Assembly (NCBI GenBank): GCA_937951895.1
Contig: CALFER010000067.1
Coordinates: forward strand, 1-64,000
DNA from: an uncultured bacterium
GTDB taxonomy: Bacteria; CSSED10-310; CALFER01
Reading direction: 5' to 3'
DNA length: 64,000 nt
Shown here: positions 26,735 through 36,077 of the stretch, piece by piece
Position numbering within the stretch: position 1 is the stretch's first letter
How the letters are laid out: every line of letters begins with the position of its first letter
Notes under the pieces: generated by a model
Seen by the model: only the letters and a program-made list of their open reading frames with translations
Told to the model about the DNA's origin: nothing
The model's database searches: none
Made by a program: the position numbers and the translations under genes

Positions 26735-27813
26735 ATCGCACGTTTGACGATCTCGCAAAACAGAAACTCGAAACGATCAACTGCACGATGTGCGGTTACT
26801 GCAAGGCAGTATGTCCGGTTTTTATCGATGTCGGATGGGACAGCGCTTCTCCGCGAGGCAGAATGACGCTCGCGTATGGTCTGTTGACCGGTGAGATTGA
26901 ACCGGACATATCGATCGCGGACCGTTTGTTTCAATGCACGAACTGCACGGATTGCATGCGGCGATGCCCCTCCGGTGCAAAATGTCCGGAAGTCGTCCGG
27001 GCTGCCAGGCGCGAGATGGTGAAGCTCGGATTCGTGCGCCCCGCCCAGCAGGCTCTCGTCGGGAACATCGAAACCACCGGCAATATCTTCGCTGACCCGG
27101 AGTTGAATCTACCCGAACAGGACGGTCCGAATCTCCTGTTCATCGGCTGCCAGCACCTGTCGCGACCGAATGCAACGAAGAAAACAATCCGTCTTCTGGA
27201 TCGGATCGGTATCCAGGTGGGAATCATGACTGAAGTCTGCTGTGGATTCCCATTAGATGTAATGGGATTCACCGAAGCGCATGCCGCCCAGAAACAACGT
27301 TTTGAGGACCGGTTCAGAGCGGACGGCAGACCGGTCATCACGCTCTGCCCGAGTTGCCTCGTTCATCTCCGGGAGCATTACCAACCATCAACATCTCACA
27401 TTCTCCAGGAAATAGACCGTAGGCTGGATACCATCACCATGTTGCCGCAGTCCGGGACAGTCACCTATCATGACCCATGTGATTTGTCGCGGGGTGCAAA
27501 AATCATCGATGAACCCCGCAGAATCCTGAAAAAAATGGGATATGACCTGGTCGAGATGTCGACTTCAGGAAATCAATCGCGCTGTTGCGGCGGCGGAGGC
27601 GGCATACTGACATGGGATTCGGAAATCTCGGATCATCTCTCCAGACGCCGAATCGAGGAGGCTGTCGCGACGGGAGCGGACATGATCGTCACAGCCTGCG
27701 CGACATGTGAACAGACCCTGAAAAAGGGCACACGGATGTATGCTGAGCAATCAGGCACCCAACCCATCCCCGTACGTCATCTCCTCGATCTGCTCTCAAA
27801 GGCGCTTGCCTGA
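26731..27813 (+). CDS. GlcF-type iron-sulfur subunit (CCG domains) of 2-hydroxyacid oxidase
   Basis: 360 residues from the ATG at 26731, which overlaps the GlcD-type stop (ATGA); a longer in-frame start at 26680 would sit inside that gene. Two [4Fe-4S] motifs, CTMCGYCKAVCP and CTNCTDCMRRCP, are followed by two cysteine-rich domains: FIGC...VCCGFP...LCPSC and DPC...RCCGGGGG...ACATC. This is the GlcF/LldE-like architecture that takes electrons from the FAD subunit. Last gene of the operon; its end overlaps convergent rnd by 18 bp. Confidence 0.88.
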   Translation: MNRTFDDLAKQKLETINCTMCGYCKAVCPVFIDVGWDSASPRGRMTLAYGLLTGEIEPDISIADRLFQCTNCTDCMRRCPSGAKCPEVVRAARREMVKLGFVRPAQQALVGNIETTGNIFADPELNLPEQDGPNLLFIGCQHLSRPNATKKTIRLLDRIGIQVGIMTEVCCGFPLDVMGFTEAHAAQKQRFEDRFRADGRPVITLCPSCLVHLREHYQPSTSHILQEIDRRLDTITMLPQSGTVTYHDPCDLSRGAKIIDEPRRILKKMGYDLVEMSTSGNQSRCCGGGGGILTWDSEISDHLSRRRIEEAVATGADMIVTACATCEQTLKKGTRMYAEQSGTQPIPVRHLLDLLSKALA

Positions 27814-29007
27814 TCCCTTTTCGGATAATACGCCTCGTCGGAGCAGTTGGATCTGCCACTGCCTGAGACCTGTGCCCGAACGGATATCTTCAATAGAGTT
27901 TCCGTCGAGAGACAGATTGAGTCGGACGAGTCTTTCGATTGCCTCACGAGACGCGATCAGGGCCGGATTGATCCCCAGTTCATCCGCAATCGCGGTTCTC
28001 CGATCCTTTATCTGTTTTATCTTCTGCTGCTCGGAAGCACTCAGCCGCCTGCACCCGTTCAAGACGTCGGGTTCACGCGGAACACGATCTGGCGCCTGTG
28101 TGATCAATGTCCACAGTGTGTGAAGTTCCTGGATCAGTCTCCGGTTGTTCGATATGGTGATTTTCAGATGGTGAATCGATCTGGGTTTCTCAGCGGCAAT
28201 TTTCAGAAGCACCTCGTTGCTCATGACGCGGAAAGGCGGCACATCACGCATCTCTGCGGTTTTTTCGCGCCACTCCCATAATGCATGGGCAATCGCGACG
28301 CTTTTTTCACCGAGGAGATGAACCCCTTGCATGCTTCTGAAGCCGAGCATCTGATTGCGACTGGGTTTATATCGCAGCATCTCAAGCTGTCGCAACTCCT
28401 CAGAAACCCAGTCTGTCCGGCCCAGTTCGAGCAACTTGGAGTCGAGAAGGTCTTTGAGTTCGAGCAGGAAATGGGTATCGCATACGGCATAGGCCAGTGC
28501 TTGAGGAGTGATCGGCCGGGCACTCCAATCATGAGTCTGATATTTCTTGCTGATGTGCACACCAAAAAAGTGCTCGACCAGCCCCGCGAGACTGAGTGAG
28601 GTCATCCCGCACAACTCTGCGGCAACCTTCGTATCATACAGATTTCGGATGTGGATACCGTAATCCCTGTCGAGTGATCGGACATCATGCTCGCATCCGT
28701 GTAAAACCTTGATGATCGAATCGGCCTCCAGGATGCGTTTGAATGATGAGCCAACATCCAGTGAGAATGGGTCGATGACGTATTTTCGCGTCTGTGTGGC
28801 GATCTGAATCAAACTGATCCGATCGCGGTAATGATACAGCGAGGAACCTTCCAGATCGAGTGCAATGCGTGGCTCTCGATCGATCTCTTCCAGCATGATC
28901 TCACAGGCCGAATCCGAATCGATCCAAATGAAGCTGAGATCCAGTTTGGAGTAATCGCTCGATCCGGCCGGAATCCGATCAATTCCGTCTTCTGGACCGG
29001 ATGTCAC
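27796..29007 (-). CDS. rnd: Ribonuclease D
   Basis: 403 residues. The DEDDy 3'-5' exonuclease motifs are present: ALDLEG (Exo I), HGCEHDVRSLD (Exo II) and YAVCDTHFLLEL (Exo III with Tyr). A helical region consistent with HRDC domains follows from about residue 205 (EWREKTAEMRDVPPFRVMSN). It trims 3' ends of tRNA and other stable RNAs. The GTG start at 29007 forms a GTGA overlap with the glnS stop, so it is translated with glnS. Confidence 0.88.
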   Translation of the reverse strand: MTSGPEDGIDRIPAGSSDYSKLDLSFIWIDSDSACEIMLEEIDREPRIALDLEGSSLYHYRDRISLIQIATQTRKYVIDPFSLDVGSSFKRILEADSIIKVLHGCEHDVRSLDRDYGIHIRNLYDTKVAAELCGMTSLSLAGLVEHFFGVHISKKYQTHDWSARPITPQALAYAVCDTHFLLELKDLLDSKLLELGRTDWVSEELRQLEMLRYKPSRNQMLGFRSMQGVHLLGEKSVAIAHALWEWREKTAEMRDVPPFRVMSNEVLLKIAAEKPRSIHHLKITISNNRRLIQELHTLWTLITQAPDRVPREPDVLNGCRRLSASEQQKIKQIKDRRTAIADELGINPALIASREAIERLVRLNLSLDGNSIEDIRSGTGLRQWQIQLLRRGVLSEKGSGKRL

Positions 29008-30674
29008 ACGCCTGTTCTTTCAATCTTTGCCCAACTGTCTTTCAGACTGACGGTCTGATTGAATACGAGATGGGCCGGGGAATGGTCTTTCAGATCAGCA
29101 CAGAAGTAACCCGTTCGGAGGAACTGGAAACGGCTTCCCGGCGTAGCAGTCTGCATGGACGGCTCGATTTTGCAGCCTGTGATGATCTTCAGAGAGTCCG
29201 CGGAGAGATAAGCCAGGAAAGGCTCCGGACCTTCAGACGGATTGGGAATGGAAAACAGCCGATCATACATCCGGATCTCAGCATCCAGTGCGTGAGCGGC
29301 CGAGACCCAGTGGAGCGTGCCGTCCACTCGGCGGCCATCTGGAGTGCCGCCCCCTCTGCTTTCCGGATCCAATCGGCAATGTACTTCCTTGATTTCACCG
29401 CTTGAAGGGTCCTTTTCAACATGCGTGCACGTCACGTAATACGCATGTTTGAGGCGAACTTCACGGCCTGGTGAAAGACGAAAGTACTTTTTCGGTGGAT
29501 CTTCCCGGAAGTCTTCCCGTTCGATGTAAATCTCGCGGGAAAACGGTATTTTTCGCGAACCTGCGGAGGGATCTTCCGGGTTGTTCTGCGCATCGAACTC
29601 CTCCACCTGGCCTTCCGGATAGTTATCGATAATCACCTTCAGAGGGTTGATAACTGCCATGACCCGTGGCGCTGTGGCATTCAGATTTTCGCGGATACAA
29701 TGCTCGAGCATGCCGAAGTCGACGACACTGTTGCCTTTGGCGACACCGATCCGTTCACAGAAGGTACGGATCGCTTCCGGAGGATAACCTCTCCGGCGCA
29801 ATCCGGCGATGGTCGGCATCCGCGGATCATCCCAACCGTTCACGAGTCCTTTCTGAACAAGTTCCAGGAGTTTTCGTTTACTCATGACAGTATAATTCAG
29901 ATTCAGACGGGCGAATTCGATCTGCTGCGGGTGATAGACTCCGAGCTGCTCCAGGAACCAGTCATACAAAGGACGATGGTCTTCGAACTCGAGCGTACAG
30001 ATCGAATGCGTGATTTTTTCGATCGAATCAGAAACACAGTGGGCGAAATCGTACATCGGATAGATGCACCAGCAATCGCCGGTTCGATGGTGATGTGACC
30101 TGAGAATTCGATAGATGACCGGGTCCCGCAGGTTCAGATTGCCGGATGACATATCGATCTTCGCTCGAAGGGTTTTTGATCCATCCGGGAACTCGCCGGC
30201 TTTCATCCTTAGAAAGAGATCCTTGTTCTCGGCGATGGTACGCTCTCGATATGGGCTGTTCCGCCCCTGCTCGGTCAGTGTTCCGCGGTACTCGCGCATT
30301 TCATCCGGAGTCAGTTCACACACGTATGCTTTCCCCAGATCGATCAAGCGAACGGCATACTCGGACAACTGCTCAAAGTAATCCGACGCGTAGAACAATC
30401 GATCATCCCAACTGAATCCAAGCCAGCGGACATCGTCCATGATCGAATCGACATATTCCGTTTCTTCTTTGCTGGGGTTTGTGTCATCGAACCTGAGATT
30501 GCACTGGCCGTTGTATTCCTTCGCGAGCCCGAAATTCAGGCAGATCGATTTCGCATGCCCGATGTGCAGATAGCCATTCGGTTCTGGCGGGAAGCGCGTC
30601 TGCACACGGCCTCCGAATTTTCCAGTCTTCATGTCTTCATTGATGATCGATCGGATAAAATGCGTGCTTTCCAT
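29004..30674 (-). CDS. glnS: Glutamine-tRNA ligase
   Basis: 556 residues from ATG 30674, chosen because GGAG lies 6 nt upstream and the protein then begins MESTHFIRSIINEDM as in the family; upstream in-frame starts exist at 30680 and 30749. Class I motifs: PPEPNGYLHIGHAKS (HIGH) and VMSKRKL (KMSKS). The C-terminal beta-barrel anticodon-binding region is full length. Presence of GlnRS implies direct Gln-tRNA charging rather than dependence on the amidotransferase route. It sits 46 bp after gltX on the minus strand. Confidence 0.93.
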   Translation of the reverse strand: MESTHFIRSIINEDMKTGKFGGRVQTRFPPEPNGYLHIGHAKSICLNFGLAKEYNGQCNLRFDDTNPSKEETEYVDSIMDDVRWLGFSWDDRLFYASDYFEQLSEYAVRLIDLGKAYVCELTPDEMREYRGTLTEQGRNSPYRERTIAENKDLFLRMKAGEFPDGSKTLRAKIDMSSGNLNLRDPVIYRILRSHHHRTGDCWCIYPMYDFAHCVSDSIEKITHSICTLEFEDHRPLYDWFLEQLGVYHPQQIEFARLNLNYTVMSKRKLLELVQKGLVNGWDDPRMPTIAGLRRRGYPPEAIRTFCERIGVAKGNSVVDFGMLEHCIRENLNATAPRVMAVINPLKVIIDNYPEGQVEEFDAQNNPEDPSAGSRKIPFSREIYIEREDFREDPPKKYFRLSPGREVRLKHAYYVTCTHVEKDPSSGEIKEVHCRLDPESRGGGTPDGRRVDGTLHWVSAAHALDAEIRMYDRLFSIPNPSEGPEPFLAYLSADSLKIITGCKIEPSMQTATPGSRFQFLRTGYFCADLKDHSPAHLVFNQTVSLKDSWAKIERTGV

Positions 30675-30720
30675 GTTCATCTCCAACGTGAGGTTTCGCT
30701 CGAAGGTCTCCGCGCTGCAT

Positions 30721-32235
30721 TTATACCATCGATTGCGTGTCCGGCGCATCCGCTTTCTTGTCGCGACTCAACCACTTTTTTTCAAGTTCCGCTTCCTTCT
30801 TCTTTCCGATTCCGCCGGAGGCTCCAAGAGCCGTATGAAGACGTCGACGCACCAGATCCGGGCCAAGAAGCGTCATGGAGTCGAACAGCGGAGGTGCTAC
30901 TCGAGCGCCTGTCATCGCGCCGAAGAGAATTGAAGTAACATCCCGAATCGGCCATTCCCAGAACGATGCGACCTCCTTGACCTTCCGCTCAATTTCCATT
31001 GCATTCCATTCCGTAATCGTATCGATCTGGTAGATCAACGTCTGAATGACGGGGGGGATTTCGTCGATTGTGCGCTTTTTCGGAATGAGCAACTCCTGGC
31101 TCAAGTCGATGTCGGCCGAAAAAAGAAAGCCGATTTTCCCGAAGTAGTCTCCGATCGTTTCCATCCTCGGCTGCATCATCCGCACGGCTTCCGACATCAG
31201 TCGATCCGTACAACGCCAGTTTTTGATTGTATTCCATAAATCTTCCGGAGTGTGATTCTCACGGATGTATCGTCCATTGAGCCATTTAAGTTTGGTGAGG
31301 TCAAAAATCGAACCGCCCAGACTGATCCGATCCACGTCAAAATCAGAGATGAAGGCATCCAGATCAAATTTCTCTTCCTGATTCGGGCGGCTGTAACTCA
31401 TCAAACCCAGATAATTGAGCAGGGCTTCGGGGAGGAATCCCGCATCACGGTAATACTCAATCGACGTCGGGTTTTTCCGTTTTGAGAGTTTCGATCCATC
31501 CGGGTTCAGCAGCAGCGGTAAATGAATGAACTCGGGCAGATCCCATCCGAACGCGCGATAAAGCTGAATATGCTTGGGTGTGGATGGCAACCACTCTTCT
31601 CCACGGATCACATGTGAGATCTCCATCAGGTGATCGTCGACCACATTTGCCAGATGATAGGTTGGGAACGAGTCGCTTTTCAGAAGAATCTGATCATCGA
31701 TTCCAGCGTATTCATAACGGATTTCACCGCGAAGCCGATCGTTGATCACGCAGGTCCCTTCACGTGGAACCTTCAATCGGATCACATAGGGCATGTGCTG
31801 ATCAATGTTGGCTCGAACCTGATCGTCCGAGAGATTTCTGCAGCACCCGTCGTAACCCGCACCGCTCTTATCACGGATCTGCCGTTCTCTCAGTTCGGCA
31901 AGCCGGGACTCCGAGCAGAAACATCGGTAGGCTGTGCCCAGTTCGAGTAACTTTCCCGCGTGCTGTCTGTAGATATCGGTTCGTTCACTCTGCCTGTAAG
32001 GAGCATGAGGTCCACCGATGTCGGGACCTTCATCCCATGCCAATCCGATCCAGCGCAACGCATTGAATATACCCATCTCATACTGTGGTCTCGAACGTGT
32101 CTGATCGGTATCTTCAATGCGAAGAATGAAGCGACCTCCGTGAGATCTGGCGAAGGCGAGATTGAAGAGCCCCATGTAGGCGGTGCCGACATGAGGGCTT
32201 CCCGTGGGACTCGGTGCAATCCGTACACGAACCAT
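30721..32235 (-). CDS. gltX: Glutamate-tRNA ligase
   Basis: 504 residues, ATG start with GGAGG 7 nt upstream. Class I motifs are APSPTGSPHVGTAY (HIGH variant) and SKLSKRKNP (KMSKS). A zinc-type cysteine cluster (CFC...GCC) lies near residues 100-130. It has the usual bacterial length, ending in an anticodon-binding helical domain. It charges tRNA-Glu. Followed by glnS and rnd in the same direction. Confidence 0.93.
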   Translation of the reverse strand: MVRVRIAPSPTGSPHVGTAYMGLFNLAFARSHGGRFILRIEDTDQTRSRPQYEMGIFNALRWIGLAWDEGPDIGGPHAPYRQSERTDIYRQHAGKLLELGTAYRCFCSESRLAELRERQIRDKSGAGYDGCCRNLSDDQVRANIDQHMPYVIRLKVPREGTCVINDRLRGEIRYEYAGIDDQILLKSDSFPTYHLANVVDDHLMEISHVIRGEEWLPSTPKHIQLYRAFGWDLPEFIHLPLLLNPDGSKLSKRKNPTSIEYYRDAGFLPEALLNYLGLMSYSRPNQEEKFDLDAFISDFDVDRISLGGSIFDLTKLKWLNGRYIRENHTPEDLWNTIKNWRCTDRLMSEAVRMMQPRMETIGDYFGKIGFLFSADIDLSQELLIPKKRTIDEIPPVIQTLIYQIDTITEWNAMEIERKVKEVASFWEWPIRDVTSILFGAMTGARVAPPLFDSMTLLGPDLVRRRLHTALGASGGIGKKKEAELEKKWLSRDKKADAPDTQSMV

Positions 32236-32304
32236 CCGTTACCTCCGTAAATGAACTTGAATTATTGGATTGTCAATCAGGAGCAGAATCCGATCGAGCG
32301 ATCA

Positions 32305-32970
32305 TCACCATTGAAACGAATCGAGTTTGTCGAAGATGTAGCCGCCTTTCTCAGCCCCCCATGCCTGTTTATCGTTCTGATCGAAACCGCGATCCCAACT
32401 GATCAGCGAAGAAGCACTCAGGGTTACTTCGGAAGTGGCATATCGGGCGTCCTTGACATCGCTCGCGCACTCTTTGCCGCTCGTTCCGCCCTCGAACGTC
32501 TCATCTGCAGCGCGTTTCAAATAGATTGCACAACCATCCCGCTCAACAAGTTCTTCGGGCTTCAGTGAATCGAAAACAGCGGGAGTATTGTAAGAGCCAA
32601 CGTACTTCTTCGGATCGGGAAACACATACACCACGCTCTCGATCAGATCGTCCCGTCCCCTTTTCAGATGATAGATCCTCTGTCGGTAGGGGGTTGCTTC
32701 ATGGCCGGCGACAGCCTGTTCAACATACAACCAATATCCGTCCGTTCGATCTTTCCAGATCGGGAACATGACCAGTCGAATGTCGAAGTAATCCGGATCG
32801 GATTTGGATTGTTCCAGCGATGAAAACCGGCCCGCGAGATACTGCGCGACAATCGCGAGATCATCGGACTTCGCTGGAGTGGATACCGGGGGGGATTCGT
32901 GGAGACAGGCAACGATATTGAGTATCAAAACGCATAACAAACATCGAACGAACGCGCGCACGTGATTCAT
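32305..32970 (-). CDS. CpcT/CpeT-family lipoprotein
   Basis: 221 residues from ATG 32970, supported by GGAGG 9 nt upstream and an ATGA overlap with the preceding gene (ATG 32976 also possible). The first 22 residues end in a lipobox (NIVAC, Cys22). The mature part carries the CpcT/CpeT signature: QYLAGRFSSLEQS, YWLYVEQA, YRQRIYHL, YVGSYN, GCAIYLKR, ATSEVTL and SWDRGFD. In cyanobacteria this fold attaches bilin chromophores to phycobiliproteins; in other bacteria its function is unknown. Nothing here suggests phycobilisomes, so a different ligand-binding role is likely. Confidence 0.85.
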   Translation of the reverse strand: MNHVRAFVRCLLCVLILNIVACLHESPPVSTPAKSDDLAIVAQYLAGRFSSLEQSKSDPDYFDIRLVMFPIWKDRTDGYWLYVEQAVAGHEATPYRQRIYHLKRGRDDLIESVVYVFPDPKKYVGSYNTPAVFDSLKPEELVERDGCAIYLKRAADETFEGGTSGKECASDVKDARYATSEVTLSASSLISWDRGFDQNDKQAWGAEKGGYIFDKLDSFQW

Positions 32971-34361
32971 TTGCATTTTCCTCCACTTGAGATCCGCCGG
33001 TCAGGATTCGATTCAGCATTCAAAAGCAAGGCAGCGAGCATGACGGGGTCTTTCGATGGAGCGAGAGGAGGAGCATAGGTGAAATCGACCATCGAGAGTT
33101 GCGCGGGTGACATTCCTGCGCAAACAGCCGTTGTCACCACATCGACCCGTTTGCTCACGCCCTCTTTTCCCATCATCTCGCATCCAATCACCCGATTCGT
33201 TTTGCAATCCGCAAACAGCGCAAGTCGAATCGACTCAGCGCCCGGATAGTACTGTGACCTCGAGAAATGATCGACCATCACTTCACGTGTGTCAATCCCC
33301 TCATGCAGACTTTGGAGACCGGTCACGCCCGTCCTTGCGATTTCCAGATCACCGATCTTTGCACATTTCGCACCGCAACTTCCCGGAAAATCAAGGGGGT
33401 GATCCGTCATGTTTTCACCGGCACAAACACCTTGAAGATTGGAGGTTGTTCCATGAGGCAGATAGGTGTTTCGACGCAGGACGCGATGATATGTCTCACA
33501 GCAATCTCCTGCGGCATAAATGTCTTTCCGTGATGTCTCCATCCTGCGGGACACGCGGATCGCGCCCGATGCATCCCGATCGATGCCACTGCCTTCAAGC
33601 CAGTCCGTGGCCGGTCGAATGCCTGTCGCGATGATCATGGTCGAAACGGGGATACGGTGATTTCCGGATGTTATCACAGCTTCCAAACCCCTGTCGCTGA
33701 TTTCAATTCGCTCGGCAAACGCGTTCGTTTCGATCCGAACGCCTGAACGCTGCAGGGCAGCTCCAGCCGCTTCCGAGATCCAGGGTAGCCAGTCCGGCAG
33801 CAAGCGTGATTCTCGCTCGATAATGGAAATACTCCGGCACTGAGGTGCGAGAACAGAAGCCAGCACGCATCCGAGAATGCCACCGCCGAGGATCGAGATA
33901 TGGCGATTGCCGGCGGTCTCCTTCAATCGATCGAGCAGTTTTATCGCATCATCGAGGAATCGGAATGAGATCACATCTGTGAGCGGGTGCTTCAGACTCG
34001 ATGGGATCGTCGGGGTTGCTCCGGTGGCGATGAGCAGTCTTTGATACGCGGTTTCTCGAATCGCTCCGGAATGATCACGGATCGCGATACTGCGTCTGGC
34101 CGGAAAAACAGCAACAGCTTCCGACTCGGTTTGAATCTCGATCGAGTAACTCTCGCGCAGGTCGATCCGGGAACGACGCATGAGCTGGTCCGGATCCCGG
34201 ACTGTTCGATCCAGCAGATAGGGCATGCCGCAGGTCGCGTACGAGAACGCTCGTGACTTTTCAAAAACACAGATCGGAGTCTTCGGATTGCGACGACGAA
34301 TCTGCATCGCGGCACTCATCCCCGCAGCCTGACCTCCAATGATGATGATCGGTCTTTCCAT
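32967..34361 (-). CDS. CoA-disulfide reductase / NADH oxidase-like flavoprotein
   Basis: 464 residues. FAD motif IIIIGGQAAGMSAA; single redox Cys in SYATCGMPYLL (Cys44), the hallmark of the CoA-disulfide reductase/NADH oxidase/peroxidase group; NAD(P) motif SILGGGILGCVLAS; second FAD motif DIYAAGDCCE; and a dimerisation domain ending CAGMSPAQLSMVDFTYAPP. No C-terminal rhodanese domain. The substrate could be CoA disulfide, persulfide or oxygen. It lies 12 bp after a TSUP transporter gene and overlaps the CpeT-family gene, so these three probably form a unit. Confidence 0.85.
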   Translation of the reverse strand: MERPIIIIGGQAAGMSAAMQIRRRNPKTPICVFEKSRAFSYATCGMPYLLDRTVRDPDQLMRRSRIDLRESYSIEIQTESEAVAVFPARRSIAIRDHSGAIRETAYQRLLIATGATPTIPSSLKHPLTDVISFRFLDDAIKLLDRLKETAGNRHISILGGGILGCVLASVLAPQCRSISIIERESRLLPDWLPWISEAAGAALQRSGVRIETNAFAERIEISDRGLEAVITSGNHRIPVSTMIIATGIRPATDWLEGSGIDRDASGAIRVSRRMETSRKDIYAAGDCCETYHRVLRRNTYLPHGTTSNLQGVCAGENMTDHPLDFPGSCGAKCAKIGDLEIARTGVTGLQSLHEGIDTREVMVDHFSRSQYYPGAESIRLALFADCKTNRVIGCEMMGKEGVSKRVDVVTTAVCAGMSPAQLSMVDFTYAPPLAPSKDPVMLAALLLNAESNPDRRISSGGKCK

Positions 34362-34373
34362 GCTGAAGCCTGC

Positions 34374-35108
34374 TCAGGAGTAACACCCGGAAATGATCGC
34401 TGAAATGCCACCGATCCAGATGAGAATCAATGTTAATCGGTTGAATCGGATGGCGTCAATCCTCCGGCTGATGAAGATTCCCAACATGACAGCGACGATC
34501 AAAACGAGCGATTGCGACAAGCAGAACGACAGCACGGATTTTGTAAGCAGACCTGCTTGCACATAGAAGGGGATCGTTACGAGATTCAGAATCATAAAAT
34601 ACAAAGAGAGTGTTTTCCGGAACGTATTCATGGCCATTTTTTCATTCTGCCAGAAGAGGATAACGGGAGGACCGCTCATGGTGATGCTTGAGTTCAGAGT
34701 TCCGCTCACGAAACCGGCCACGGCTGCTGCCAGAGATTTGTGTGTGGTTCGGAATCGCAATCCGAGAATCATCATTGTGCTGAGTCCGCAGACCAATACA
34801 CCGATCAGAATTCTGAGAGTTGAGGGATTGATGTATCGAAGCATGGCCGTTCCGACCGGCAGTCCGACGAACCCCGATACAAGAATCGGTATGATCGATT
34901 GGATATCCAGACGATCCCGTGATTCGAGCAGAATGAGTCCATTGATCTGCAGTGAGAGCAGGAGCATCGATGGGATGATGATTTGAGGAGAGATGGCTGA
35001 CACGAGGAGGGGTACGGCAATCAGAGAGAAACCGAAACCGGTAATCCCCTGGATGCTTCCACTGAGAAAGACAACAAGGGAGACATAGGAAAACAGAGAA
35101 TCAAGCAT
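34374..35108 (-). CDS. TSUP-family (TauE/SafE) membrane transporter
   Basis: 244 residues, ATG start. About seven to eight hydrophobic segments with the TauE/SafE pattern: SGSIQGITGFGFSLIAVPLL near the N-terminus and GFVSGTLNSSITMSGPPVILF in the middle. Family members move sulfite, sulfonates or other organic anions. The neighbouring CoA-disulfide-reductase-like flavoprotein makes a sulfur-related substrate plausible but unproven. Confidence 0.85.
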   Translation of the reverse strand: MLDSLFSYVSLVVFLSGSIQGITGFGFSLIAVPLLVSAISPQIIIPSMLLLSLQINGLILLESRDRLDIQSIIPILVSGFVGLPVGTAMLRYINPSTLRILIGVLVCGLSTMMILGLRFRTTHKSLAAAVAGFVSGTLNSSITMSGPPVILFWQNEKMAMNTFRKTLSLYFMILNLVTIPFYVQAGLLTKSVLSFCLSQSLVLIVAVMLGIFISRRIDAIRFNRLTLILIWIGGISAIISGCYS

Positions 35109-35165
35109 AAATGAAGCGCTCAGTCGAGAAAACCCGATTCATCGGGTCATGCGATCGGGAGTGGG

Positions 35166-35630
35166 TTACTCGACCCGATGCCATGTCTGAGATCGACCGA
35201 TCAACGAGACCCCGATGTAACCTCTCACTTTTAAGATGGTACCTCCTTCTTCAAGCTTCAAGGTACACCGATAGGTCGACCCTTTCTTCGGATCCAGAAT
35301 CGTGCCGCCTGTCCAGACACTGCCTTTGCGGGTCATTCCCCAGATGATGTTCATGCCAAGAATCGGTTGATCCTTGCGTGCACCTTCACATTTATCACAT
35401 TTCGGCTCGGGATCTTCTCCCGGTTCACGGAAGAGCTTCTCGATGGTTCCCTGAAATTCATCTCCCAATTGAGTGATGCGTACGAGTGATTTTTCCTTGC
35501 CGGTTTCATCATCGATCGTTTTCCAAAGGCCCACGGGGGATTCCGTCGGAGACTGCCCGGATGAAACCGGAAGAAAAAGAATGATCGACATCGCAACGGG
35601 AAGGTATGTCGTGAAACGTGATGGACGCAT
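35166..35630 (-). CDS. Exported DUF2147 protein
   Basis: 154 residues, ATG with GGAG 9 nt upstream. A signal peptide (VAMSIILFLPVSSGQS) precedes a domain with the DUF2147 pattern: VGLWKTIDDETGKEKS, CDKCEGARKDQPILGMNI, GTILDPKKGSTYRC, LKVRGYIG and WHRVE. DUF2147 proteins are small periplasmic lipocalin-like proteins of unknown function. Separated by 57 bp from the TSUP gene, same strand. Confidence 0.82.
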   Translation of the reverse strand: MRPSRFTTYLPVAMSIILFLPVSSGQSPTESPVGLWKTIDDETGKEKSLVRITQLGDEFQGTIEKLFREPGEDPEPKCDKCEGARKDQPILGMNIIWGMTRKGSVWTGGTILDPKKGSTYRCTLKLEEGGTILKVRGYIGVSLIGRSQTWHRVE

Positions 35631-35732
35631 GATGATAATCTCCTTCGTGCTCCTGCGTGGCGCCGCAGGCGTGATTCATTACTAGCGCATCTGTTTCCGG
35701 AAAACAAATAGCGGAAGGACATCAGAAAGGTC

Positions 35733-35761
35733 TTGACAAGTAGTTTTCCGGGGACTAGATT
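35733..35761 (+). promoter_or_regulatory. Sigma70-type promoter for tRNA-Lys
   Basis: Perfect TTGACA (35733-35738), 17-nt spacer, TAGATT (35756-35761, 4 of 6). The predicted start falls about 5 nt before the tRNA, as expected for a stable-RNA promoter. Confidence 0.7.
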
Positions 35762-35772
35762 GCCGCGTTCGG

Positions 35773-35845
35773 GGGCCATTAGCTCAATTGGCAGAGCAGC
35801 GGACTCTTAATCCGGAGGTTGAAGGTTCGATTCCTTCATGGCCCA
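35773..35845 (+). tRNA. tRNA-Lys (CTT)
   Basis: A full 73-nt cloverleaf: 7-bp acceptor stem GGGCCAT/ATGGCCC, D arm GCTC/GAGC, anticodon loop CTCTTAA with anticodon CTT, T arm GAAGG-TTCGATT-CCTTC, discriminator A. The 27-43 pair is a G-G mismatch. CCA is not encoded. Sole tRNA seen in the window. Confidence 0.95.
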
Positions 35846-36077
35846 TCATTCATCAAGTAAGATACGACAATCCGGCAAGTGGATTTCGGCACACGTCAAA
35901 GTCGGGTTGTGAGTGTCGGCCAGTGTTCCGCCAGCAACGGTCTGAATCAGAGTCCTGAGAATCAATCTGGAATCCTTGCCGAAGATTGAGCCATTCTTGA
36001 TTTTCAGGGGTCGGATGAATAAACTACTGTCAGGTTAATATGAATTTGCTCACACAACTAATAACTGGAGGCAACAG
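35846..36077 (+). promoter_or_regulatory. Leader region with candidate promoter for the FG-GAP exoprotein
   Basis: This 232-bp gap holds a candidate promoter, TTGATT (35997-36002), 17-nt spacer, TAAACT (36020-36025), each box 4 of 6. A strong ribosome site (CTGGAGG) precedes the ATG at 36078. No other gene is visible. Confidence 0.4.
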
